A DNA stretch of 64,000 bases, taken from Gyromitra esculenta. Lineage: Eukaryota > Ascomycota > Pezizomycetes > Pezizales > Discinaceae. The notes under the pieces were generated by a model that saw only the letters and a list, made by a program, of their open reading frames with translations, was not told the DNA's origin and did no database searches. The stretch's first letter is position 1, and every line of letters starts with the position of its first letter. The translations under genes were made by a program, and so were the position numbers. Below are positions 24,244 to 36,479 of the stretch, piece after piece. The DNA lies in the NCBI GenBank assembly GCA_038503075.1, contig JBCAML010000010.1, forward strand, positions 1,116,001 to 1,180,000, in the 5' to 3' direction.

Positions 24244-27200
24244 ATGGCGCCCCGTTCCACACACCGATCGCGAGCCCGCCAGAACCCCAAAAACCGTTCC
24301 CTCAACGCATTTGTCATTGCCTCTTCACAAATCGCCGAAAAGCCCGCAGTTGCTGCTCACAGACTCGGACAGGCACCGCCTAGAGCTGGGAAAAAACGGG
24401 CGAGGAAAGACGACGACGAAGATGGCGAGGCAGACGAAAAGCCAAGGAAGAGATCAGAGAGAGATGACGAGAGTGTAGAGGGCGGCAGCGATTCGGATGG
24501 TGGACAATGGAAGGTGGGTGTTGATAGTGACGACGAAAGCGATATCGATAGCGATGAGGCAATGGGAGAGAGCGATGAGGAGCGGTTTGCAGATTTCATA
24601 TTCAGAGGGAGCTCTTCGAAGGGGAAGACAAGGAAGAGGAAGGGAGATGCGAAAATTGATTTGGTCGAAAGCGAAGAGGACGATGGAGACGATGAACCAG
24701 AGGAAGACGGAGAGGGATTTATCGATCTCTCGGAAATGCTTGATAGAGCTGAAACCCCAAGCGATAATGATCGAGAACCTACAATAAAATCAAACCCAAA
24801 CCCAAAAAAGAGGACTGCCCCCGTGAACTCAGAATCGGACTCGGACGACACCTCCATGTCCTCGGAGGACGAAGAGTCCTCGGATGGGAGCGACGACGAT
24901 TCCTTCACCAATTTTTCAGAAGAAGAGGATGATATTCCTGAAGACCCAACAAAGCTTGCTGCTCTTCAATCCCTCATTTTTTCTCTTCCTTCCTCTACCT
25001 CTCAGCCTTCTGCGAAACGCATCCGACTCAACGACCCAAATGAGGGCAAAACCCCCAACGAATACAACCTCTCACTCGGATCAGCCTCCCAAAAACTTAC
25101 GATCGAGGACCTCATGCCTTCTATCACTGACCCTCATCTCAAGAAATCCCTCAAGGTGCTCTCCGAAACCACACCCTCGGGCACCAGAAAATCCGGCGTC
25201 CAAGGAAAGCTCTCTGCGCCCCTCGCAAAACGCCAACAGGACAAACTCGACCGTGCAGCGGCCTACGAGAAAGCAAACGAAACTTTAGGTCGCTGGGTCG
25301 ACACCGTCAAACAGAACCGCGAAGCCGAGCATCTCCATTTCCCTCTTGCCAATGCTCCAAACGCTCCTATCAGAGCGCCAGCCAGAATGCCGACCATGAC
25401 AACGATCAACTCAACTCCATTAACTACCCTCGAGACAACAATTTCTGGCATATTGAAAGACTCAAATATGGCCTCCGAGAAGCAGATCGCCGAGTTCGAA
25501 ACCCTTAAAACCAACAAGCTTTCTATTGAGGAAGTCCAAAAACGCACAGCTGAGCTTCGGCTAGCGCGGGAGCTGCTCTACCGCGAGGAGCTTAAAGCTA
25601 AGCGCATCAAGAAGATCAAATCGAAAGCCTATCATCGCGTCCACAAGAAGGAAAGGATGCGGCAAGAGGAAGCAATCGAGGAGGCCCTTGCGCTTGAGAG
25701 AGGCGGCGTCCCAAATGAAGAGGAAACGATGGAGCGAGAGAGAAAGAGGGCTGAGGAAAGGATGACATTGCGACATAAGCAAAGTAAGTGGGCGAAGGGA
25801 ATGAAGGAGTCCGGTAGGACTATCTGGGACGATGAAGCGCAGGATGGGGCGATTGATATGGCGAGGCGGGCAGAGGAGCTCGGAAGGAGGATAAGGGGGA
25901 AGAATATAATAGGGGAAGATAGTGAGGGGGATGAGAGTAGTAGCGAGGAGGAGGATGAATTTGATGAAGAGGGTGTACAAATCAGAAAGAAGCTATTGAA
26001 AGACATTGAGAAAGCGGAGGCCACCGCTAATGAAGCAATAGCCGTCGGGGGTAGTAAGAAGTTAGGCGGGAGACTGATGGAAATGAAATTTATGCAGAAT
26101 GCTGAGGCGGCTAGGAGGAAGGAAAACGATACTGCGTTGGAAGAGCTCCGGAAATCACTGGAAGACGAGGACATGAGCAAAGATGACTCGGAGAGCGATA
26201 CGGAGCATACGAAGCAGTTCAGTGGCAGGATGACCTTCGAGCCTAGCAAGAAAGATATCCAACCTACCACCAAGCTCGATAAATCGGAGTTTGAAGAGAT
26301 GGGCCAAAATGACCAAGAGGCTGAAGATGCCGAAGACGAAGAAGTCACATTCATCAACAAAGCTACTGCAGCCTCTACTGCACCCAAGAATCCTTTCCCA
26401 CAGCCAAAGCTATCCACAGGGAAGGCTAGTAGTACACGTCTCTCCTTTGGCCAACATAAAGATTCCTCGGCACCATCGGGTAACCCTTGGGTTACCAAGG
26501 ACTCGAATTCATCTCTTGTCCAGCCCAAACAGAAAATGTTATTATCTGGTAAACAGGAACACAAAGGCGAACGAACAAACCGGAAACTCGCTAAGGATCG
26601 TAAGTCTGCACTGAAGAGCCCTGCCGGAAATGAGGACGTAGAAATCGACACTACCGTATCACTTCAACTGGCTTCTAAGGTTACCAACCCTGACGACGAT
26701 GTCAATGATGATGAGACCGATGATAGGGAGATAAACTTAATACCTACTAAAGGCGGTAAAAAGGATGGCAATAGCCAGAGGGAATTAGTAAAACGCGCTT
26801 TCGCAGGGGATAATGTAGTGGCGGATTTTGCGAAAGAGAAGAAGCAAACCGCCGAGGATGAGGGTGATAAGGTGATTGATGAGACTCTACCGGGTTGGGG
26901 AAGGTGGGCAGGAGAAGGTATCAACAGCAAGGGCAAAAATCCAAAAATCCTCAAAACGATCCCAGGTATCAATAAAGAGAAGAGGAGAGACGCAAAACTA
27001 GCTAAAGTCATTATAAATGAGAAGCGAGTTAAGAAGGTATTATACGGTTCCTTGCATCCTTTTTATTATAATTGCTATGTGCTAACAATGAGATAGAATG
27101 TTAAATACAATGCCTCAGCCCTTCCCCATCCATTTGAGACCAAGCAACAGTACGAACGTAGTCTTCGTATTCCTATCGGGCCAGAGTGGACCACGAAGGC

Positions 27201-27282
27201 GACGTTCCAGGATTCAACGACGCCAAGGGTCATTGTCAAACAAGGGGTTGTCGTGGAGGCTATTTCGGCCCCCTTCAAGTAA
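24244..27282 (+). CDS. UTP14: Utp14, small-subunit processome component
   Basis: Two exons, 24244-27036 and 27097-27282 (60-bp intron); 992 aa. It starts MAPRSTHRSRARQNPKN. Long acidic Ser/Asp/Glu stretches fill residues about 40-230. A conserved Utp14 core follows with ELRLARELLYREELKAKRIK and KSKAYHRVHKKE. Near the C-terminus are LPGWGRWAG and, in exon 2, the LPHPFETKQQYERSLRIPIG signature. Utp14 acts in the nucleolus, where it activates the helicase Dhr1 to release U3 snoRNA from pre-18S rRNA. The ATG was chosen as the first in-frame methionine, although the frame is open further upstream. The antisense open frames here are shadows of the acidic codons. Confidence 0.95.
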
Positions 27283-27770
27283 TGGCTTTGAGTTTTTTGT
27301 TAATATTAATATTTTCTTTTATTTCTTTTGTTCTGGGACCGGCAGTGTGATAAAAGTTTTGTTTGTTATGGGTTTATAAGCATCTACGTGTACTCTAAAA
27401 GAATTTAATTGTAACCCATCCCCTCATAAAAAACATGATACTTAAATAGGAAGTTTCGGATTTTTCTTAATCATGGATATCACTCAGCCTTGCTAGTTAG
27501 TATAATCTCTAATTCCATTAAGAAATATAGACGTCACTACACGTAGCCTACAGTACGGGAAAGCTGGGTGTTTTTGGTACGGTATTGATGCGGTATTCTG
27601 GAGAATGCTAGACCAAGTCGGCTGTGTTACAGGGCTTTTTGCCCAACTCGGTAGCATTTCCAACTTAAAACCGTATTTCTCACCAATGCGGTAGTGAAAA
27701 CATCCTCTTTCCGCCACTGTATGTTCGGGCTTAAAGATGATTGACCCTAGTAGTTAGTAGAAAAATTGGA

Positions 27771-27983
27771 ATGAATTGGAGGGCCTATGCGGGGGGCGAA
27801 TGTGAGAGGATAGGGGCTTGGTTAAAGAAAGAGAGGGGTGAAGAGGTGACGATATTTGATTATTGGGGATATCAGTGTGTGAAGGAGTTTGGTAAGAAAG
27901 GAGATATAGTTTTGGGGAAGGAGTGGTTGGAGAAGGCAGAGAAGGCGAAGAAGGAAAAGATTGTTAACAAGGTGTATGGTTAA
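27771..27983 (+). CDS. Small hypothetical protein or exon remnant
   Basis: A 70-codon frame starts at ATG (MNWRAYAGGECERIGAWL) and ends with a lysine-rich helix (KEWLEKAEKAKKEKIVNK). The composition looks protein-like, with a plausible amphipathic helix and aromatic residues in an FDYWGYQC block. I recognise no family. It could be the last exon of a decayed gene or a chance frame in purine-rich DNA. No splice partner is evident upstream. Confidence 0.3.
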   Translation: MNWRAYAGGECERIGAWLKKERGEEVTIFDYWGYQCVKEFGKKGDIVLGKEWLEKAEKAKKEKIVNKVYG

Positions 27984-28138
27984 ATTGTTTTGTGTTTACC
28001 ACTTTGGGCAGAGAAAGTGGACGTCCAGCATTACGGAAATGCCGAGTTAGATTGATGTTGTTTTGTTTTTATTTTTTGCTGTTATTAGTTATTTTGTTCG
28101 GCCGCCATAACCTAAGGGTTGGATGCGATGTATGAAAT

Positions 28139-28158
28139 ATCTATCTATCTATCTATCT
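28139..28158. repeat. (ATCT)n microsatellite
   Basis: Five tandem ATCT units in the region upstream of the Zn2Cys6 regulator. Confidence 0.85.
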
Positions 28159-28487
28159 TGACCCTAGTAGTCTGCAGTATCCCGCGGAAGCCCCGAGATG
28201 CCAATTCTCAGAGAACGCCTGGAGGTATATCGTCTCTTTAATCTCTCGATGATACTTGATATCCATCACGAAACCGATCCCATACTGTCCGTTGTAAAAC
28301 CAGTTTATATAGCTGTTTAATAAAGCACTTCATTGTAATTTATTTCTCGAGTGATAATTTGTGAAGTAACTAATCGCAGCTTGCCGCGCCTCCACGTGAC
28401 TCGGTGACTTTGATTTGTAAGTCGCGTCTTTAGTACGAGCCTTGCGACTTCGTTCCCAAATTATGCCACACCACAGTTTCTACAACG

Positions 28488-30093
28488 ATGTCTGCGTGTA
28501 TTCACTGCAAAAAAGCTTTAAACGATTGTCAGTTACTCTAAAATCTCTATCCTCACTCAATACTAACCTATTCTTAGCTACAGTCCACACTCACCGCTGC
28601 CGCGTAAAACAACGGCCTCCGCGCCGAAAATCATGTACAAACTGTTACACTGCGAAAGTTAGATGCGAATTGTCGACTAAGGGCTGCGCCAGGTGTAAGA
28701 TTAAGAACCTGGAATGTCGATTTCCTAATGGCTTAGTACCAAGGACGCCCCAAACTAGGACAGAATTACCTAGTCCTGGACTTTCAGTTTCCTCAGGAGA
28801 TGGTTTCGGCCGACTAGATAGTATTGGAGATGATATGGATTTTACCACAATGCTAGACGCTTTAGGATCAAATAATATACCCGATATCGATGCCGCAGTA
28901 CAGCCGATGTTCTCATGGGCCGAGCTTAACATCCCAACCCCAAGCCAGTTTGAGTTCTCGCTCCAACCAGAATCAGAAACATCGGATATCCCCAATCATG
29001 GCACAGGTGATATAATAATCGGACAATTCAAACCACCATGGACACCTAGCCATTTCTTATGCTCGCGTTTTATCGTGCAGGAAGCCCGGCCCCTGGGGAC
29101 CCGGCCCACGGTAGTCTCTCTTACAGAAAGACTTGTGGTAATGGCCCTGCGGTCTTACCCGAACATGATGAAGTCAGACGGAGTCCCGCCTTTTATTCAT
29201 TTCACACAGCCCGGGCATAATGATATGAAGATAGCATTGGAGAACTGCGTTAGTCTAGTGGTGCTGTGGAAATCGCAAAAGAGATTTAATAAACGATTTG
29301 TCGGAGAGAGTGTCGATAGAGAGAGGATGAGATTGCTGGGCGAAGTATCTCGTTCGCTGCACCTGTTGTCGTATCTGGTTCATGTAATAACATACGAGCA
29401 GTATCGATCATTGCCTACGCATGGAATGCTAGCAGCTATCCAAGCATTTACCATATACGCACTATTGGAATATCTAGATATAGATTCTGCAGAATCTGAA
29501 GCTATGAATAAATACATACCTGCTATCCATGTTTGTTTGGGTCACATCCTTTTGTAATTGCAACGATTAAAAATACGTCAAACTAACCATAAGTTCCGCT
29601 GTGATATTAAGGAAATGGCATACTATTCGTTCCGCCCTGGCATAATTTGTAATTCCGAGCTGATCGGTCGGTGTCCGTCGTGGGAGGATTGGATCCTTGT
29701 TGAATCGCGAAGAAGGCAGGAGAAACCCTTACCAATTACACAAATGCCCAAGCTAATTTTTCTTGGATGGCCAGATTAATTCTCATTCTCTTCCTCTTCG
29801 ACTCACTCACTGAGCTACAGAAAGGTAACAATGTAACGGTATGCCCAGAAATCAGTGAGATGCCTTTGTCATCCAGTAAAAGACTCTGGGAAGCGCCAGA
29901 TCTGGAAACATGGGATATGGAATATGCGAAGTTCCTCAAGTCGCAGCGTGGAGGGATGGGAGTGTTAAGATTAAAAGATCTTTGGGGTGGAGCAAACTCA
30001 GAGAAGTTGGAGGAGTGGATTGCAGAAATGGATGTGCTTGGGAGTGCACTACTCGGGATTGCGATGAGTGCAAATGAGGAAGGCAGGTTGTGA
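28488..30093 (+). CDS. Zn(II)2Cys6 transcription factor
   Basis: Model of four exons: 28488-28527, 28578-29530, 29594-29715 and 29775-30093; 477 aa. The binuclear zinc cluster is canonical: C33-x2-C36-x6-C43-x6-C50-x2-C53-x6-C60, preceded by a basic RPPRRK stretch. The first exon spliced to the second gives a second metal-binding-like pattern, C4-x2-C7-x9-H17-x3-C21, shorter than a standard C2H2 finger. The C-terminal half carries the usual fungal regulator block with WEDWILVESRRR and LPLSSSKRLWEAPDLETW. The third intron is only possible as GC-AG (29716-29774), because no GT donor lies in reach. Target genes are unknown. The neighbouring MFS gene is 1.7 kb away and may be unrelated. Confidence 0.75.
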
Positions 30094-31817
30094 GTCTTGC
30101 CAATATATGGATTACATGATTTGTGAAGCTTTCCGGGCCATATAATTCCTATTGGGTATTGGGCTGTCTCAACGGTGTTACCAGAAACGGGCGTGATCTG
30201 GGTTGTAGTTTCCTAACTGTAAACCAAAACCGGTACCATTTTCCGGTCCGGCTCTAGACATCTCGAGAAAGCTATAGTACTCTATTACGGACCTAGTTCC
30301 ACTCTATTCCCGGTACGGTAATATTTCTAATACACGAGGTTTGTTTAGTCTGACCTTTTCTGGTAAACCAATGTTTTTTTGCCATTGCTGTCTCGGTATT
30401 CCGGAGTTCCTCTAGCCCGATTGTGTGTTCAGGCTTAGTTGTCCAGGGATTCAAGTAGAGCACGAGAACGTTGGAAATGAACCGTCATGCATATGCATAA
30501 CCTATCCAAGCTGGTTAGGACATCCTAAAGAAGCGGACCAATAGCAATGGTTTACCGAGGCCGTTATTATCAGATCCCCAAACCCATTACCCCCTGAATG
30601 TGGGTGCTGAATGATAATGGGTTCGATTGCTGTAAAATATCGTAGCAGCGAGTGATGTGTACTCGAAAGCGAGACCAAGAAGCATGCAGGTGCAAACATA
30701 TGATTAAAGTGCAAGTCTAAGATTAAGCGTACCCTAGTTTCCTCCCTTGCGTAACCCTGTTCCTGGACCCTGAGCCGCTGACGTAGAGGGACAGAATCTA
30801 CACAGCAAGGGGCAAATATCAGTCTTGAAACCTGATCACTGCACATGGTTTCTCGAGTTCTCGGAGATGTTTACCACGAAAATTTTCTCCGAGAAACCAC
30901 CATACGTACACACACGCCTATGCGAGGAGAGGGAAGAGAAGAGAGCAAAGAGAAAAGATAGAAGAGAGGTGAACGAAGGGAAAAGAAGAAAAGGAGGGCC
31001 CACAGAGGATTGAAACGTCGAAACAGCTGTCCGATATGGAGTGCTGTTCATACAGTTCATGTAAGGAACACACCTACATATCTCACAAGAAGGAGAAGAA
31101 GAGTCTTCTCGAGATGCTGAATGGAAGAGTGGCGCTAATCTCGCGCTGGTCGGTGCTGTGCTCAGGCATGTCGCCAAACCAGGCACAGCAGGAGCCTATC
31201 GGCTTGGCGTATCTGATACACTCTCGCCCCTGACATATGTCCCTGGCCCCACCGATCAGCAACGCCCACTCTCTTTTGGCTGCCCTCACCGACGCGATGA
31301 TTGGCCAACGCATCCCCTCGCTCGTCTGGCGGTTCATAAACCACATCTGAGGCCCATTTACAGTCGCACGCGGGACCTCCCTTGAGTTTCTCCCTTCTTC
31401 CTCTCTCTACAGGCTCCCCTGGAACGGTGCTATTGCAGTCTCGAGTCTCGACGACAACCACCACCTCCTTCACCCTCCTTAACACTCACACTCCTTTATA
31501 CCTTGTGTTGTTAGACATTCGTTGGTTACCCATTTTCGAGCCCTTCCAACGGCGTGTTGGAAGAACCGTCCGTCGACATCCCCAACAATAAACATCCACG
31601 CTTCGCTGAAAAGCTACCCGCTTTCAATTTCCCTAAAATACTCCTGTGAGGAATGAGACCGTCTGTCTCGTGAGGCTTTTGTAACCACTATCACCACATT
31701 CATTTCAAAACTGTTTGGACTATTCACGTCTAAAATACACTCCTTGACAACCAAATTCATCACCAACTATAATCCTGTGCCGGACACAGTTTTACTATTT
31801 ACGCTCACTCAGCAATA
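30094..31817. other. Intergenic region, about 1.7 kb
   Basis: No gene is recognisable. The sequence includes a purine-rich stretch near 30920-31010 and a pyrimidine-rich stretch near 31380-31500 that fits promoter or 5' UTR of the MFS gene. Several open frames overlap on both strands without domains. Confidence 0.5.
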
Positions 31818-33647
31818 ATGTCAGTCTTGTCGCTATGTGACGAAAACTCTCTCGGAATCCATGTTACGGACATGGATGTTGAGGGTGGAGAACAATATAA
31901 AAGCCCATTGTTCGAGAAATATGGAATGGAGGTAACTGAGGAGGAAGTCGAAGAGGAAAAGTTGCTAGAGAAAGTGGATGGTGAGGCTTCAACTAAGGAC
32001 AGGAAACAACTGCTGCTGATTTACTCCTTACACTTGGCTGAAGCGTATGTCTAATATATCTATTTTATATATCTTGATATTTATCTTACTCCGTACATTT
32101 CCACTAATATTGGTATTTAAACAGCATTGTCGCGTCAAGCTTGCAACCGCAGCTGTACATGCTCTTGCGCGATAGTCAGCTTTGCGGAAGTGTCAACTCG
32201 GCATATTGGACTGGCCTTGTTGAGACTGTGTTCGCCCTTGGATCAATTGCTGGTGGGTCCCTCTCTGAGATTCTAAGGAAGCAACAAAGAAACTAAATCA
32301 AGGAATAGGTCTCTACTGGGGATGGATGGGTGACAAGCTTGGCCGAAGGCCAGTCGCTCTGGTCGGCATGCTAGGGTTATCGATATCCTGCGTGGTGATG
32401 GGCTTCAGTAACGGACTTCTAAGCTGCTGTTTGATCCGCGCATTTGGTGGGCTCATGAGTTCTTCGATCCGTGTCTCGACAGCGACAATGATCGGAGATG
32501 TCAGTGAGACCTCAAGTGCGAAGGCTCGCAACTTTTCTAGACTCCCGCTTGTAGCTACAGGTGGTGTTGTTGGACCCCTCTTGCAGGCCCTGCTTGCGCA
32601 CCGTTTTTCGTCCGATAATGAAATCTGGAGGAGATTTCCCATCCTAAGCTCTCAGTTGGCGTGTGCAAGCTTAATGTTCATCGTCTTCCTAATCAATTTG
32701 GCTTTCCTCAAAGAGGTACGAAATATCTTCGGTTTATTTAGACTCCATATGCTAATGGCAAGCAGACCCTTCCCACTGCTTCTGCGGCTGAGAACTCCGA
32801 CGAGGAAATCCAACCTCTCTATGATTGCCGTAGTGTGCCGTCTGAGTTCTTGACCGAGAAGGACACATTCCTCGGCCAAGTCTCCGACTCGCCGGCGTCC
32901 CCACGTCGCAGGGCATTCTTCAAGAACGACCGCCCGGACCCCATCAAGTTTAGCGAGATTATGAAAGCGCCCTCACTCATGATCCTCCTTGCTTCATACT
33001 CTTTTCTCTCGCTCCATTCTGCGTCATTCGACCAACTCCTTCCACTTCTTGGGAACTCTCCCACAGAGCATGGTGGCCTCGGCTTGCCTTGTTTTTTCTT
33101 GTCTTTTGTGGTACTGTTTGCTGGAATCTCGGCTGGTACTGTAATCTACTTGGGCTTCGCGAGATCCGTGCAGCGCCTTGGTCTCCTCCGCTTGTACCGC
33201 CTCTGCTGCTGGGTCTTCCCTGTAATTTACATTGCGACACCGCTTGTCTCCAAGGTTGCACGATCGTCTGAAATCGCAGTATGGATTTCTTCGGCTTCGA
33301 GCATCTTCACTAAAACGCTCGTAACCGGGTTTGCACAAACACTTGTCGTCTTCCTTGTTACCAATGCGAGCCCAGATGCATACTCACTCGGGAGCATCAT
33401 GGGATTCATGCAAGGAGCGAGTGTGTTCCGATCTCTTGCAGTTGCGGGAACCGGAGTTGCATTCAGCTTGAGCGATGATGTGAGTATTGAGATAACCAAC
33501 TACAGCCTTTGGGCGGCGATGGCTATTGTCTCGCTTGGTGGAGCGGGTGTGGCGTATTTTGTACGCGACCATCCCACTGTACGAGACTATTCGTCGAGTT
33601 TAAAGTGGGAGGTTTGCTATGAGTCGCAGGAAGATCTTTCGCTATAA
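31818..33647 (+). CDS. MFS transporter (ZIF-like/YCR023C-type group)
   Basis: Four exons: 31818-32044, 32125-32252, 32309-32715 and 32766-33647; 547 aa. An acidic cytosolic N-terminus (TEEEVEEEKLLEKVDGE) precedes the first membrane helix. The MFS signature loop between helices 2 and 3 is present as GWMGDKLGRRPVALVG. Further hydrophobic helices continue through about residue 510, with a hydrophilic central loop (residues about 255-310). The arrangement resembles zinc-induced-facilitator-like and YCR023C-like drug/H+ antiporters, but the substrate cannot be told from sequence. The short C-terminal tail is cytosolic. All introns (50-80 bp) have standard ends. Confidence 0.87.
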
Positions 33648-34710
33648 AGGCGAGTGCATCCAAGCTGAACCGCACGTGGCCATGTGCCTACCATATTTCG
33701 CGTACTGGCTCGCGATGAGGTCGAATAGTATCCGACCTGATTACTGATATGGTTCTGTTCGTCATTCCTTTTTATTGGGGCAGGTCACCCTGATATCTTC
33801 TTGTTAATAACGGGATCTAGGATATCTTTTAGTTTTTTTCTCGTCAATCATTTATAGGGTTTTATTTTCTAGTCTGGAGTGCTTATTATTTCTCTCCATA
33901 CAAGGCTTTTGTTTCTTCTTCTCTTGAGTTAGAGTAGGTTTGTATACTTGAAAGTTTGCTTGGTGATACTTATTCGACTTATTCGCGCGTACTTTTCTGG
34001 AAGGGCAGTTGTGTTTTGGGAGGGTTGCATTTCGGGATGTGGATATTTTAAGTTCTAACTGCTATTATTGAATTTCCTGTAACAAATATGGAGAATACTT
34101 CTTGTGGTGGCGGATTTTATTTTTTTCCTATCGTCGTTTTTTTTAGTCCCTGCTTTTATTTGCCTTCCCTTTGTGTATTACTATCATCTAACCCAAATGG
34201 TGTTTTATTTATTTATTTTACTAACACTCACTAGCGAGTGGTAGGTTAGTTTAGCTTCAAGGGTTCCCACCAATCGTAAGATGGAATCTAGCGAGATTGA
34301 GTAGAAGTTCTCGTCCAATCAAATCCTAGCCACCTAAGTTTATTGTGGGTAAGTCTCTTATGCTTAAATGCGGAGCACATTAGGTATCTTCCTGTCAAGC
34401 CTTCAGAAGGTAGAGAATTAGCGAGTGCTATCTCATGAAGAACGCCATTGGTTCTACGTACTCACATCCTCGTTATTTTCCATGCATTCCTTAAATTATA
34501 ATTTGGAGGATATATCAATCGATCCAATCCTGCGGATCTTTCAGTAGCCCTCGATACGTGGAGGAGACCAGAGCCATTTTTAGCTTTCGACATGCAAGTA
34601 CCTACCTGCAGGAAGCGAATGCATCTGTATCCTCCCAGCTATTTATATCTATACGTCCAGCAGCTATCAAGAAGCGCCCGTAAGTACCATCACTGGTAGT
34701 CAATATAACG

Positions 34711-34838
34711 TGCTCATATTCTCATGATTTTTTTAAGAATGGGCCAGGTCCACATATCGTACAAACTGCCCCGAACCTAGCTATTTTATATGGGATGCAG
34801 AGGTAGCCCGTTTTAAAAACGGCATGGAAATACGAGTA
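34711..34838. mobile_element. MITE family 1, copy c (128 bp, inverted)
   Basis: It is the reverse complement of the elements at 128-254 and 1290-1416 over its full length, including the interior block GGGATGCAGAGGTAGCCCG. It is more diverged: the left end reads TGCTCATATTCTCATGA and has lost the flanking TA, while the right end keeps TACGAGTA. Confidence 0.8.
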
Positions 34839-34899
34839 GTGATTGTTGGTATACTGCGTATCTAGAATAAATCCTTCTATGGCCTAAAGTACGTACTGC

Positions 34900-34910
34900 G
34901 GGGGGGGGGG
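34900..34910. repeat. Poly-G run
   Basis: Eleven consecutive G bases in otherwise AT-rich intergenic DNA. The length may be affected by sequencing error. Confidence 0.7.
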
Positions 34911-35780
34911 TAAGTCTGCCACTAGGTGACGGTGCAACACTTCACTTAAGGAGCCCAAGCTTGCTCGAATCTCCCGATTTTTCCGATTAACTTAGGCTGA
35001 TGCATAGCACGTAGTATCCTTCATTTATTAGAAAGTACTTATCAGGACTCTTGGTGAGTTGTGGGCTGGGAGGGAAGGTTGTCTTCTCTTACCCTCATCG
35101 CTACCTGACAGACTTACCCCAACACCCGTAGTACGTAACAGGTCCAATGTGCTGTAATGGGTTAGGGCTTGTTCGCTTGTAAGCATATTATTGGATGGGA
35201 GGTTATTTTTTTGGCTTTTGAAGGGGGTGTTGACTTACATCACAGAGCATCATGGATTTGTCAGGGGGAAGTGGCACAGCATGATAGTCCACGATTTCCT
35301 CCAGTGACACCAGGACCAATGAAGGAAGATACCGTGTGGATCATTATCCTAGACAAAAAAAAGAATTTGATCTGAGGAGCTGAAAGAGTTGCAGCGAGAG
35401 AGAAGATATCTCGACACCATAGGTAGATGTGTGGGAGAGTGTGGTACGTGATATCAAAGATACATTACTCGCGTGTTCGTCTAGAGTTGTGATTTTAACA
35501 ATGTCACCATCTCGTGCCAAGACGGAAACCTGCACCTGTGCTCGAGATAAGATGCGATTGCGGGGTCCATCTGGTGGGTTACTTTTAAGGTGTGGTTGGT
35601 TGGTGTGGTTCCTAGATCCTGTCGATGTGGATGGGATGGATGGGGGGGAAGGGGAGGGGAGGAGGGAAAGAAGGTTACTCCAGCCCTGAGAATCATACAT
35701 ACCAAGTATTATCTGGGCCCGAGGGCAGGAAGGCACCTATTGGGAACCACTCAACCGCGGCAGCGATGCGATGCGTGGGA

Positions 35781-35880
35781 GACACAGACAGAGACAGACA
35801 GAGAGACACAGACAGAGACAGAGACAGAGACAAAGACGCAGACGCAGACACAGCACAGACACAGACAGACAGACAAAGAC
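35781..35880. repeat. Imperfect (GACA/CAGAGA)n microsatellite
   Basis: About 100 bp of imperfect ACAGACAGAGAC-type purine-rich repeats. The absence of stop codons in such repeats creates long overlapping open frames on both strands. Confidence 0.85.
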
Positions 35881-36153
35881 GTGGTGCGAGAAACACAGGC
35901 ACAGACAGAGCGAGACGACAGACGCGGAGGGAAAGGACACCCACGGATGCAAGGGAAGGCAACCGACCGGACACAGAATTTGTCAGAACCGTGGATTTGT
36001 AACCAAGGCTGGATTGAAAATCAATTTACCTGTAGACTGCGCAGATGTCTCGATGTTGTCCCATGCCCGACCAGCAGATTTCGAGTACGCACGCCCAGGC
36101 GATTGGCTGGGAGCCGATGGGCAGGCTCGGGTGTTCCGACGAATTGCACGGCG

Positions 36154-36163
36154 ATGTCGCCAT
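36154..36163. promoter_or_regulatory. Candidate sulfur-regulator (CYS3/MetR-type bZIP) site
   Basis: ATGTCGCCAT matches the Neurospora CYS3 consensus ATGRYRYCAT at nine of ten positions, keeping both ATG and CAT half-sites and the 4-base spacer. It sits 317 bp before the cystathionine gamma-lyase start and 47 bp before a TATA box. Sulfur-starvation control of this gene class by that factor is known in fungi; the site itself is inferred. Confidence 0.45.
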
Positions 36164-36210
36164 CGATTTGCTGGAGGTGTGGCAATTGGAGGGAGATGCG
36201 GTGAGAGAGC

Positions 36211-36217
36211 TATAAAG
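36211..36217 (+). promoter_or_regulatory. TATA box of cystathionine gamma-lyase gene
   Basis: TATAAAG, followed by a pyrimidine-rich stretch (CTCTCTTGCTCCCTCTCTCC) typical of fungal core promoters near transcription starts. It implies a 5' UTR of roughly 200 nt. Confidence 0.55.
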
Positions 36218-36479
36218 ACTCTCTTGCTCCCTCTCTCCTGCTTTCTCCATTCCTGCCATTGAATCTGCAGACTCTTGTCCTGTCCTGTCCTGTCTGAGCT
36301 CTGTTTGCTTGTCCAGCTATCTCGCCTTGTTGGTCCTGAGCCCCGCCGTCAGCCCCGCGCCATATTCTCTTCTCACGCAGAGTTCTATTTATTTATTTTA
36401 TCTTATTTATCTTATTTGAACCTCTTCGCCAGCAGCAATCCACAGAACCCCCCCACACACCCAGAGACTCAAACCCACA

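Larger units (their letters stand above)
27283..28487. other. Intergenic region with an orphan open frame
   Basis: Apart from the coding-like frame at 27771-27983 and a tetranucleotide repeat at 28139-28158, I see nothing definite. The stretch holds the UTP14 3' UTR and the upstream region of the Zn2Cys6 regulator. Confidence 0.5.
33648..36153. other. Large intergenic region with MITE and simple repeats
   Basis: 2.5 kb without a recognisable gene. It holds the MFS 3' UTR, MITE copy c (34711-34838), an 11-base G run at 34900-34910 and a GACA-rich microsatellite (35781-35880). Long open frames at 35590-36260 arise from the repeat and show no domain. Confidence 0.55.

Noticed and set aside
24357..26651. 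Long antisense frames (184 and 339 codons) opposite UTP14
   Set aside because: They are Ser/Leu-rich mirror products of GAR/GAY acidic codons in UTP14, which is clearly the real gene.
35590..36262. Long overlapping plus-strand frames and a matching antisense frame
   Set aside because: They span the GACA-rich microsatellite, which lacks stop codons in several frames; composition is pure repeat and no conserved domain or splice context is present.
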